64,000 bases of DNA, from contig NZ_JACJQJ010000017.1 of assembly GCF_014696615.1 (NCBI RefSeq), positions 78,752 to 142,751 of the forward strand, in the 5' to 3' direction. Below, one piece after another: positions 1-7,361 of the stretch. Each line of letters starts with the position of its first letter. The stretch's first letter is position 1. The notes beneath the pieces are model-generated. The model worked only from the letters and a program-made list of their open reading frames with translations, ran no database searches and was not told the origin of the DNA. The position numbers and the translations under genes are program-made. The DNA comes from Nostoc linckia FACHB-104 (GTDB taxonomy: Bacteria; Cyanobacteriota; Cyanobacteriia; Cyanobacteriales; Nostocaceae).

Positions 1-711
1 TGCTAATTTTTGAATAATTTTAGTTAACAAACCATTGATAGCTTAACTGAATACCCTGTATATTAACTAGGCCCATTATTCGGATTTTTTGCTGTGTAGA
101 ATAAAAACACCAGCTTTCCGAGCATGGTTTAGGGGATCGCTGCTTATACGCAGCTATTTTTGTGCCTAAAATAAAGTTTTTACCATTTCAGGGAAATGAC
201 AACGGGGTATTCTCTAGTCGAAGGCTGATCAATTCTCAAGGAGCAGCAAGATATTCTATAATCCTATCTGCAAATTTATCAACTGGTAGAGTTGAGTATT
301 TTTAAAATTTTAATTTTGGCAATATTTTTCACAAAGCGGATTCATCTATGGGTTGACAAAGCTGAATGCTGAGTGCAGCTATCTGCTTAAAACTTAGGTG
401 CTGAGAACCTAGTGTCAAAATAAAGTTGAGCCAGCTTTCATCAGGCTGACTTTGCACCCACTAATACGCAAGTTCTAACCTTACCAGAAAGCGCAGATAA
501 CAACAATTACTTATTTTCTAATGCTAATCAGCCTAGAGAAAATTTTGCGGATGGGCAAACTTTGGTAAAAATGCACAAAGCACAGTCCGGCTGTCATAAG
601 TACCTACAAGGTAGGGTAGAATATCGCCGCAAGTAACTGTTGTCACTGCTTAGACCTAATCTTTGGTAGAGACTTTATTCTCAGTTGCCATAACACTTAA
701 ATTAATCAATT
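1..711. other. intergenic region upstream of the kinase gene
   Basis: No open frame in this stretch looks like a gene and no RNA gene was recognised. It is AT-rich with scattered short repeats. It probably includes the promoter and leader of the downstream kinase gene, but I could not fix a promoter. An upstream gene may end just outside the window. Confidence 0.5.
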
Positions 712-2445
712 ATGCAACCACCCATTACAGTTGGTACTGTCCTACAAAACCGTTACCGGATTATTCAAATTCTCGGACAAGGGGGATTTGGCAGAACCTA
801 TCTAGCGGAAGACCAGAGGCGTTTTAATGAACTTTGCGCCATTAAGGAATTGATTCCGACAACAACCGGAACTTCGGTTTGGGAGAAAACGCAAGAACTT
901 TTCCACCGGGAAGCGGCAATTTTGTATCAAATTGAGCATCCGCAAGTACCAAAATTCCGGGAAAGGTTTGAAGAAGACCAGCGTTTGTTTTTGGTAGAAG
1001 ATTATGTTGCAGGCAAGACTTACCGGGCTATTCTCTCGGAACGTCAAGCTGTTAGTCAGACATTAACAGAAAAAGAAGTTCTACAGCTGCTGCGCTCATT
1101 GTTACCAGTGTTGGCGCATATTCATAGTCGGGGAATTATTCACCGAGATATATCACCAGAAAATATTATTTTACGTGATAGTGATAGTCAGCCAGTCTTA
1201 ATTGATTTTGGGGTAGTTAAAGAACTAGCAACGCGATTGCAATCACCCAATAGCACCGCACCAGTTACCACCGTGGGCAAATTAGGTTATTCTCCTAGTG
1301 AGCAAATGCAAACAGGGCAAGCTTACCCTAATAGTGATTTATATGCTCTTGCAGTCACAGCGATTGTTTTGCTGACTGGTAGAGAACCTTCAGAGTTATT
1401 TGATGAAAATCAACTAACTTGGAATTGGCAACAATGGGCGAGAGTTAATCCCCAATTTGCTCAAGTTTTGAATCGGATGTTGAATTATCGGCCCAGCGAT
1501 CGCTATCAAAGTGCAGCTGATGTCATCCAAGCATTACAATCTGTAGATCAAGCAAATGTGACCAATCCTAACGTCACTAACACTAATGCTGTCTCTAATA
1601 TACAAACCATCGCAGTTGGTGGTCGTCCGCCTCAGCCAGCACCATCCCCTTCTCCCAACAGACCTGCACCTGCAATTCCACCCAGCAATACTAGTTCTGT
1701 TTTAGATAATCCTTTAGCAATTGGGGCGATTGGCAGTGCTGTAGTCATCCTAGCAGGATTTGGTTCTTGGGCTTTAGTCAGTTCGATTCGCAGTCGCTCG
1801 ACTACACAACCAGAAACACCAGTACAAACTTTCCCTTCACCAGTTGTTTCTGGTGGTACGACATTAACACCCACGCCTACATCTACTAGTACTGAACCTG
1901 CTGTAATTAGCAAACGCCTCAATTTAGGAACCACAAATACAGCTACAGTAGACGATACTCTAGAGGAAAATCAAATAGTTCAGTATACTTTTTTTGGACG
2001 CAAAGGTGCAAAATTAACTACTGCTATTGCTCAAGGAACTGGTATTGTTTTATCAGTTTTAGATGCCAATAAACAACCAATTGATAATACTGCTAATCAA
2101 GTACAATCCTATGATGGTGTATTGCCTGTAAGCGGTAGATATACTATTCAATTAAATTTAGTTCCTGGCGTGGCTGAAAGTGATTATAGTCTCAAGGTGG
2201 CATTAGAAAGGTTAACTAGAGAAACACCTACACCTATAATTACTCCTACGCTAACACCCACAGAAACGCCTACACAAACACCTATAATCAGCCCTACGCT
2301 AACACCCACAGAAACGCCTACACAAACACCTATAATCAGCCCTACACCTACGCCCACAGAAATGCCTACAGAAAGCCCTACTTCCCAGGAAGAGCAAAAT
2401 AACTTACCTAATGATAGAACGTTAAACCCAAGCTCTAATCAATAA
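712..2445 (+). CDS. membrane-anchored Ser/Thr protein kinase with extracytoplasmic C-terminal domain
   Basis: Hanks-type Ser/Thr kinase of 577 residues. A cytoplasmic kinase domain spans about residues 14-275, with glycine loop GQGGFG (22-27), ATP-binding K45 in AIKEL, catalytic HRD at 145-147, N152 and DFG at 166-168. The catalytic loop reads HRDISPEN, so Ser replaces the usual Lys after HRD; I recall this variant from other cyanobacterial kinases. A Pro/Asn-rich linker leads to one transmembrane helix (about 336-360). Residues about 400-500 look beta-rich and resemble a bacterial pre-peptidase C-terminal (PPC) domain. The tail is Thr/Pro-rich with a tandem 16-residue repeat. It probably senses an extracytoplasmic or cell-wall cue and phosphorylates cytoplasmic proteins; ligand and substrates cannot be inferred. 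The ATG start is clear. The gene stands alone. Confidence 0.9.
   Translation: MQPPITVGTVLQNRYRIIQILGQGGFGRTYLAEDQRRFNELCAIKELIPTTTGTSVWEKTQELFHREAAILYQIEHPQVPKFRERFEEDQRLFLVEDYVAGKTYRAILSERQAVSQTLTEKEVLQLLRSLLPVLAHIHSRGIIHRDISPENIILRDSDSQPVLIDFGVVKELATRLQSPNSTAPVTTVGKLGYSPSEQMQTGQAYPNSDLYALAVTAIVLLTGREPSELFDENQLTWNWQQWARVNPQFAQVLNRMLNYRPSDRYQSAADVIQALQSVDQANVTNPNVTNTNAVSNIQTIAVGGRPPQPAPSPSPNRPAPAIPPSNTSSVLDNPLAIGAIGSAVVILAGFGSWALVSSIRSRSTTQPETPVQTFPSPVVSGGTTLTPTPTSTSTEPAVISKRLNLGTTNTATVDDTLEENQIVQYTFFGRKGAKLTTAIAQGTGIVLSVLDANKQPIDNTANQVQSYDGVLPVSGRYTIQLNLVPGVAESDYSLKVALERLTRETPTPIITPTLTPTETPTQTPIISPTLTPTETPTQTPIISPTPTPTEMPTESPTSQEEQNNLPNDRTLNPSSNQ
2230..2373 (+). repeat. 48-bp tandem repeat within kinase gene, 3 copies
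   Basis: Three head-to-tail 48-bp units begin at 2230, 2278 and 2326. They encode TPII(T/S)PTLTPTETPTQ-like 16-residue blocks. Units 1 and 2 are almost identical in DNA, and unit 3 has diverged (TPTPTEMPTE). The repeat lies in the Thr/Pro-rich, presumably periplasmic tail and is probably variable in copy number. Confidence 0.9.
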
Positions 2446-2579
2446 AAACTTTACCGGAAATAGGTAATTGGTAATGGGTAATTGGTAATAGTAAATTCTA
2501 AATTATGGTTAGGTAGCAACAATAATTTTGTGACTGCTGTATTTAGATGAAATTTGCAGTAAATAATACAAAAAGGTAA

Positions 2580-3266
2580 ATGTCAAATATCAACGCACTA
2601 CTAATTACTGGAACCGATACTGAGGCTGGCAAAACAGTTTTAACAACAGCATTAGCTGCTTATTTACAAAAATATTTTCCCCAACGCAATTGGGGACTGA
2701 TGAAACCAATTCAATCGGGAGAAGGCGATCGCGAATGGTATCAAAAGTTGTTTTCCCTCAATCAAACGGCGGAAGAAATTACACCGTTGTACTTTCAAGC
2801 ACCTTTAGCACCTCCTATCGCCGCCGCTAAGGAAAATCGCCAAGTTGATTTAGCTGTGGTGTGGCAAGCTTTCTCTAAAGAGCGATCGCGTCGGGATTTT
2901 GTCTTGGTAGAATCTTTAGGGGGTTTAGGCTCACCGATTACAGATGAATTGACAGTGGCAGATTTAGCCGGAGATTGGCATTTACCCACAGTTCTGGTAG
3001 TTCCAGTCAGGTTAGGTGCGATCGCGCAAGCAGTCGCTAATGTCGCATTAGCTAGACAAGCAAAAATCAATCTGAAAGGGATTGTTCTCAATTGCGTACA
3101 ACCCCGTTCTGATGCCGAAATAGCCGATTTAACGCCCCCAGACATGATTCAAACACTCACCAATATTCCAGTGTTAGGCTGCTTACCTTATCTAGAGAAC
3201 CTCACCGATTTAGATAAACTAGCTCAAGTAGCCTCAAATCTAAATTTAGAAACACTAAATCTTTGA
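2580..3266 (+). CDS. bioD: ATP-dependent dethiobiotin synthetase BioD
   Basis: BioD closes the ureido ring of dethiobiotin from 7,8-diaminopelargonate, CO2 and ATP, the penultimate step of biotin synthesis. The 228-residue protein has the usual length. The P-loop GTDTEAGKT is near residues 11-19, the substrate-binding KPIQSG motif is near 41-46, and VESLGGLGSP (about 118-127) matches the family's second nucleotide/substrate loop. The start ATG at 2580 follows AAAGGT at a good Shine-Dalgarno distance. No other bio gene is in the window, which fits the scattered biotin genes of cyanobacteria. It is followed after about 140 bp by a small nested inverted repeat and then an M20 amidohydrolase. Confidence 0.93.
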   Translation: MSNINALLITGTDTEAGKTVLTTALAAYLQKYFPQRNWGLMKPIQSGEGDREWYQKLFSLNQTAEEITPLYFQAPLAPPIAAAKENRQVDLAVVWQAFSKERSRRDFVLVESLGGLGSPITDELTVADLAGDWHLPTVLVVPVRLGAIAQAVANVALARQAKINLKGIVLNCVQPRSDAEIADLTPPDMIQTLTNIPVLGCLPYLENLTDLDKLAQVASNLNLETLNL

Positions 3267-3287
3267 TAACGATACACTGAGAAAATA

Positions 3288-3373
3288 ACTCATAAGCTGT
3301 CGTAACTCTAACTTGCATTGTTGACTGCTGACGGTTAACTGTTAACAGTCAGCAATCAACGAAGCTTATGAGT
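3288..3373. repeat. 86-bp nested inverted-repeat element (MITE-like)
   Basis: Outer 11-nt inverted arms ACTCATAAGCT (3288-3298) and AGCTTATGAGT (3363-3373) are perfect. Inside lies a second inverted pair, GTTGACTGCTGAC (3320-3332) and GTCAGCAATCAAC (3348-3360), with one mismatch. The inner GTTGACTGCTGACGG motif recurs at 6019-6051 and near 62110-62160. It reads as a small non-coding mobile or palindromic repeat of the host genome. Confidence 0.7.
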
Positions 3374-3404
3374 GATTGTGTAATTTGAAAGTGTAATAGA
3401 TATC

Positions 3405-4622
3405 ATGGTTTCTACCTTCCCCAATCCTGGTGCTGTTGACTTATCTCACATTCGGCTTTCGATCCGTGCATTGCTTCCTCAACTAGTAGAATGGCGACGG
3501 TGGCTGCATCAAAAGCCAGAGTTAGGTTTTCAAGAAAAACTCACATCCGAGTTTATCGCCCAGAAGTTACAAGAGTGGGGAATTGAGCATCAAACGGGTA
3601 TTGCCCAAACTGGTATTGTTGCCATCATCAAAGGTAACAAACTGAGCAGTGGTAAAGTTTTGGCAATTCGCGCTGATATGGATGCTTTGCCAATTCAAGA
3701 ATTGAATCAAGTACCTTATTGTTCGCAACATGATGGCGTAATGCACGCTTGTGGACATGACGGACATACTGCGATCGCACTGGGTACAGCTTACTATCTT
3801 CAGCAGCATCGCGATGATTTTGCTGGTACTGTCAAAATTATTTTTCAGCCAGCAGAAGAAGGGCCAGGGGGTGCAAAACCTATGGTGGAAGCAGGGGTGC
3901 TGAAAAACCCCGATGTCGATGCCATTATTGGGTTACATCTGTGGAATAACTTACCTTTGGGGACAGTCGGTGTCCGGGCTGGGGCATTGATGGCAGCGGT
4001 AGAATTATTCCAATGTACAATTTTGGGTAAAGGTGGACATGGGGCGATACCACATCAAACTGTAGATTCCATTGTTGTTGCTGCTCAAATTGTTAACGCC
4101 TTGCAAACCATTGTGGCGCGGAATGTGAATCCCATTGATTCAGCAGTTGTGACTGTAGGCGCGCTTCATGCAGGTACAACGCATAATGTCATTGCTGACA
4201 CAGCCAATATGAAAGGCACAGTTAGATATTTTAACCCTGCTTTTCAAGGATATTTTCACCAGCGGATCGAGCAAATTATTGCGGGTGTATGCCAAAGTCA
4301 TGGTGCAAGTTATGACTTAGAATATATCTCCCTTTATCCCCCAGTTATTAATGATGCTGGTATTGCAGAATTAGTGCGATCGGTAGCAGCAGAAGTGATA
4401 GAAACTCCTGTGGGAATTGTGCCAGAATGCCAAACTATGGGCGGTGAAGATATGTCATTTTTCTTGCAAGAAGTTCCAGGTTGCTATTTCTTCCTGGGTT
4501 CTGCTAATCCTGACAAAGATTTGGCTTATCCTCATCATCATCCCCGCTTTGATTTTGATGAAACCGCCTTACCAATGGGTGTGGAAATCTTTATTAGGTG
4601 CGTTGAGAAGTTTTTAAATTAA
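3405..4622 (+). CDS. M20 family metallopeptidase / N-acyl-amino-acid amidohydrolase
   Basis: A 405-residue M20D peptidase (HipO / IAA-amino acid hydrolase type). It probably cleaves an N-acyl or aromatic acyl group from an amino acid using two metal ions; the exact substrate cannot be read from sequence. Visible motifs are RADMDALP (about 89-96), HACGHDGH (about 114-121) with metal-binding Cys/His, AEEGPGGAKPM with the catalytic Glu pair (about 152-162), and HLWNNLPLG. The dimerisation (lid) domain lies in the middle, including GKGGHGAIPH. The length is normal and the ATG start is unambiguous. It lacks a signal peptide and should be cytoplasmic. The operon status is doubtful because a repeat element separates it from bioD. 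Confidence 0.9.
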   Translation: MVSTFPNPGAVDLSHIRLSIRALLPQLVEWRRWLHQKPELGFQEKLTSEFIAQKLQEWGIEHQTGIAQTGIVAIIKGNKLSSGKVLAIRADMDALPIQELNQVPYCSQHDGVMHACGHDGHTAIALGTAYYLQQHRDDFAGTVKIIFQPAEEGPGGAKPMVEAGVLKNPDVDAIIGLHLWNNLPLGTVGVRAGALMAAVELFQCTILGKGGHGAIPHQTVDSIVVAAQIVNALQTIVARNVNPIDSAVVTVGALHAGTTHNVIADTANMKGTVRYFNPAFQGYFHQRIEQIIAGVCQSHGASYDLEYISLYPPVINDAGIAELVRSVAAEVIETPVGIVPECQTMGGEDMSFFLQEVPGCYFFLGSANPDKDLAYPHHHPRFDFDETALPMGVEIFIRCVEKFLN

Positions 4623-5202
4623 TTGAGTGGAATAGCATATTTAGTGAAAGCGATCGCATTTTATGTGCTGAGTGAGTACGCCTTAGGGTAGCCAGCAGTA
4701 TGCATCGCTTTTTTAATTACAATCTAGTGAGAAATCAATACGATTCAGTTAAGCTCATTAGCTATTAATTTGTCACTTATTAAAAAAGTCATATCAATTG
4801 GGGGATTCTCCCCCAAACCCCCGATTGGGTGACGGTTGCGTCCCCCAAACCCCCTCCAAAATTATTCAGGACTGAGGGAAGAAAAATTTGTCATTGCGAC
4901 TGGAACGTAGTGTAGGGAAGCAATCCCATAGAAGCAATCCCATAATTTTAAGCGATTACGTCTCTACACTCGTAATGACGTAAGTCCTATTATTGTTCTG
5001 TTTTTTTTGTTGAGGAACTAGTTTTGGTTTTTTAACTGATTCATTAACAGCGATGTCTACGACGGGCTACGCCTACGCACTCTGCATACTTACAAAGGCG
5101 ATGTCAAGTTTGCTGTTGTAGCAAATAGTTATGGATAAAAGTCAACGCTAAAATTAGACTGTTAACTGTTGATTTTTGACAGCCTCAGCGCCAAATCTAC
5201 TT
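4623..5202. other. repeat-rich intergenic region
   Basis: No gene was recognised. The region holds a CCCCCAAACCCCC-type repeated block (about 4800-4860), the inverted-repeat element at 4890-4979, and at about 5052-5079 a GC-rich dispersed motif (GATGTCTACGACGGGCTACG) that resembles small dispersed repeats described in Nostocales. It may also hold terminators for the two convergent flanking genes. Confidence 0.6.
4890..4979. repeat. inverted-repeat element, 90 bp
   Basis: GTCATTGCGA (4890-4899) and TCGTAATGAC (4970-4979) are near-perfect inverted arms around a pseudo-palindromic core that contains a repeated GAAGCAATCCCATA. The type (TCATTGCGA...GAAGCAATC) is widely dispersed between genes of many cyanobacteria. 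AGGACT (4869-4874) and AAGTCCT (4982-4988) flank the element. Confidence 0.6.
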
Positions 5203-5997
5203 CTAATATTCTGCTTGTAACAACCAAAAGCCACTGTAAGTCATCCCGGAATCATCTGGTTGCACTAACAAAAAGTGTAGCCCCTGACTTAGTTGTTGAC
5301 GCTGTTGATAAGCCTTAGCCGCCGCCGCCACTTCTGCATCTTCAAAGGTAGCGACAATCCACCTATCTGCTAAACCTGCTTCTAATACCAAACCGTCGGG
5401 CGCACCTGCAATATAATTCAAAGATGCTGGACGCGCTTCGTGTAACCACCTTGCTAAACGCATCGATTGTCTTCCACCGTAAATCACGACACCGGGAACT
5501 GGTGCTGTGGAAGGTAAGCCGAGATTCAGAGGTTTGAGAAATTCTGGCAAGTGGAGAATGGGAATTGGGCGATCGCTAAATGCAGTTTCTACATCACCAG
5601 CACTTAGCGTCGCAAAGCGCCATTGTTCTCCCCAAAGGTTTTCTGGTAAGGGTGCAGGTGGTGCTTTCTCGATGGCTGTGGAATATTGTTTTTCTTTTAA
5701 CCATTGCTTTAATGCCAAAGTGCGGCGGTTAGGTTCAACATTAATACCTAAATTACGCCCAGCTGCCTCAATTAAACTCAAAGATTGAGGGCGAAATACC
5801 TGAATTACATCTGGCAGTTGATCACCAGCTGCTAGCTGAATTTGAGTAGTTAACCAACTAGAATTTGCTTCTTTTTGGGGACAGCTAGCGGCATACTCAA
5901 AGCTGCGAGTCGCATCACAAATCAACAACTCCCAAAGAATTTTTCCTGTTGTATCTTGCTGTGGACTCCGGTAAAAATCAGCTTGCCAAATGTTCAT
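5203..5997 (-). CDS. Tab2/Atab2 family RNA-binding protein
   Basis: This 264-residue protein matches the cyanobacterial Tab2/Atab2 family (DUF1092). The family is related to chloroplast proteins that bind photosystem mRNA leaders, for example psaB in Chlamydomonas, and promote translation. Recognisable blocks are the N-terminal IWQADFYR, the central PLPENLWGEQWRFATLSAGD and the C-terminal ARPASLNYIAGAPDGLVLEAGL region. It has the usual length and should be soluble and cytoplasmic. The ATG start at 5997 is well placed. A role in translating photosystem mRNAs is inferred from the family, not shown here. It is monocistronic and faces the upstream M20 gene convergently. Confidence 0.85.
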   Translation of the reverse strand: MNIWQADFYRSPQQDTTGKILWELLICDATRSFEYAASCPQKEANSSWLTTQIQLAAGDQLPDVIQVFRPQSLSLIEAAGRNLGINVEPNRRTLALKQWLKEKQYSTAIEKAPPAPLPENLWGEQWRFATLSAGDVETAFSDRPIPILHLPEFLKPLNLGLPSTAPVPGVVIYGGRQSMRLARWLHEARPASLNYIAGAPDGLVLEAGLADRWIVATFEDAEVAAAAKAYQQRQQLSQGLHFLLVQPDDSGMTYSGFWLLQAEY

Positions 5998-6018
5998 ATG
6001 AAAAACCTAACCGCTAAG

Positions 6019-6051
6019 TTGACTGTTGACTGTTGACTGCTGACGGTTAAC
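6019..6051. repeat. GTTGACT heptamer tandem repeat
   Basis: Three GTTGACT heptamers run directly into GCTGACGGTTAAC. The tail is shared with the nested palindromes near 3320 and 62110, so this looks like another copy or partial copy of the same dispersed repeat family. Confidence 0.65.
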
Positions 6052-6115
6052 AGCCAATACACAAAAATGTGCAAGTTAGAGCAAGGACAGCTTATTGATG
6101 TATTCTCTCATACCC

Positions 6116-6658
6116 CTATTTCAGCAATACCATGATTTCGTCACACCAAGCTAGCCAGCCCATTTCGTAGTGAATTCCACGCAGCAATGTCATGTACTGA
6201 AACTTTAAGGTTGTTGATAACCCTTGCGGATTATGGAAGTATTGGTTCTGGATTTCTTGATAGATTGCTAATCGCTGCTGATGTTGCTGACGATGTGCTT
6301 CTAGCTTGGCCACCATTGTCTGCTGGGGTACTAGATGCCCAGCATAAAGTTTTAACAATAATTCATCCTTGAGGGGTGCCATATCCTCAGATTCGGCAAT
6401 CCACTCACATAAATGCTGTTTACCTAAAGCTGTCACCGTATAGATACGTTTATCGGGTCGATTCTCCTGCTGTACGGATGCGGCTTGCAGCCATTCCTTT
6501 TGTTCTAAGCGGTTCAGTTCTCGATAAATCTGTTGAAAACTAGCACTCCAGAAAAAACCAACTGACCCTTCTACTGAGGGATTGAAACGCTTAGCAAGGT
6601 CATAGCCGCTACTAGGGGCACTAACTAAGACCGACAGAATGGCATAGGTAAGAGACAT
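6116..6658 (-). CDS. PadR family transcriptional regulator
   Basis: A 180-residue regulator. The N-terminal winged helix-turn-helix (about 1-80) carries the PadR hallmarks: LTYAILSVL, SGYDLAKRF, FFWSASFQQIYRELNRLEQ, a wing around RPDKRIYTVT, and LGKQHLCEWI. The C-terminal half is helical, with the Vir_act_alpha_C dimerisation helices and a QQHQQRLAIYQEI coiled segment. PadR proteins usually repress a neighbouring gene and release DNA on ligand binding. It is divergently transcribed from a DUF4188 gene, and the shared 90-bp spacer carries a long palindrome that fits a dimeric operator, so autorepression plus repression of the neighbour is likely. The effector is unknown. Confidence 0.9.
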   Translation of the reverse strand: MSLTYAILSVLVSAPSSGYDLAKRFNPSVEGSVGFFWSASFQQIYRELNRLEQKEWLQAASVQQENRPDKRIYTVTALGKQHLCEWIAESEDMAPLKDELLLKLYAGHLVPQQTMVAKLEAHRQQHQQRLAIYQEIQNQYFHNPQGLSTTLKFQYMTLLRGIHYEMGWLAWCDEIMVLLK

Positions 6659-6675
6659 GGGTGATGGGTTGACAT

Positions 6676-6723
6676 ATTCACTTAGTTGAATATAACTTAG
6701 AATGTATATTCAATTAAGTGAAT
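6676..6723. promoter_or_regulatory. palindromic operator candidate for the PadR regulator
   Basis: Two 19-nt inverted arms, 6676-6694 and 6705-6723, differ at one position and are separated by 10 nt. Each arm is itself an imperfect palindrome (TTCACTTAGTTGAA and TTCAATTAAGTGAA), so two dyad half-operators are possible. It sits between the divergent starts at 6658 and 6749. A partial third match (CCACTTATTGAGTA) lies at 6728-6741. Confidence 0.75.
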
Positions 6724-6748
6724 AATCCACTTATTGAGTATATAGCTG

Positions 6749-7183
6749 ATGCAAAGCAACACCATCAAGAAGTCTCAAGACGGTAGTGCAATGAGTTATT
6801 CGATTTATCAAATTAATTTGCCAGAAAGTCCCGAGGCTGTTGTCTTTGTCAACGGCATCATAGCGCGCGATCGCATCGGCTTTTTCTGGATGTGGAAAAA
6901 TCTATTTTGGATAGGTAGTTCAACTACCAAAGCTGAAGGCTGCGTACAAGTTAAAGCAGGAATTTGTGCCGCAAACGAAGTGATTATGGTTAGCTACTGG
7001 CGTTCCGCACATGACTTGAAACAGTTCTTCCGCGGTGAACCCCATCGGCGGATGATGCAGTTTGTCAGTAAACATCCTAACAGTTTGTGTTTGTATAACG
7101 AGACATACCAACCTCAGCACAGTGGTAAATACAGCTATGAACCCCAAGGAATGGCAAGGCTGTACCCAAGTGCAGCGAAATGA
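6749..7183 (+). CDS. DUF4188 family protein, possible monooxygenase-like
   Basis: The 144-residue protein fits DUF4188, a family with a predicted ferredoxin-like fold sometimes labelled monooxygenase-like. Supporting blocks are VNGIIARDRIGFFWMWKN, VMVSYWRSAHDLKQFFRG and HRRMMQFVSKHPNSLCLYNETY. No cofactor motif is visible, so no reaction is claimed. Pairing with a divergent PadR regulator suggests an inducible response to a small molecule. The ATG at 6749 lacks an obvious ribosome binding site. An in-frame ATG at 6791 (MSYSIYQ) is a reasonable alternative that would shorten the protein by 14 residues. Confidence 0.75.
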   Translation: MQSNTIKKSQDGSAMSYSIYQINLPESPEAVVFVNGIIARDRIGFFWMWKNLFWIGSSTTKAEGCVQVKAGICAANEVIMVSYWRSAHDLKQFFRGEPHRRMMQFVSKHPNSLCLYNETYQPQHSGKYSYEPQGMARLYPSAAK

Positions 7184-7306
7184 AAAATAGAAAATGGGAT
7201 ATGGGGAAGAAATTACCAATGCCCAATGCCCCATCCCCAATGCCCAAAGCTGCGGGGCGAACACCTTACGAATCCAAAAGAGAATGCAGTTTCCCGCCGC
7301 TTTCAA

Positions 7307-7336
7307 TAAAAAAAAGAGGTGGTTAACCCACCTCTA
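7307..7336 (-). terminator. Rho-independent terminator of glgP
   Basis: Read on the minus strand, AGAGGTGG, loop GTTAA and CCACCTCT form a perfect 8-bp stem (7315-7322 with 7328-7335), followed at once by eight T residues. It begins 26 bp beyond the stop codon of the glucan phosphorylase gene. Confidence 0.93.
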
Positions 7337-7361
7337 TATCTAACCAGGAAACCCAAACTTT

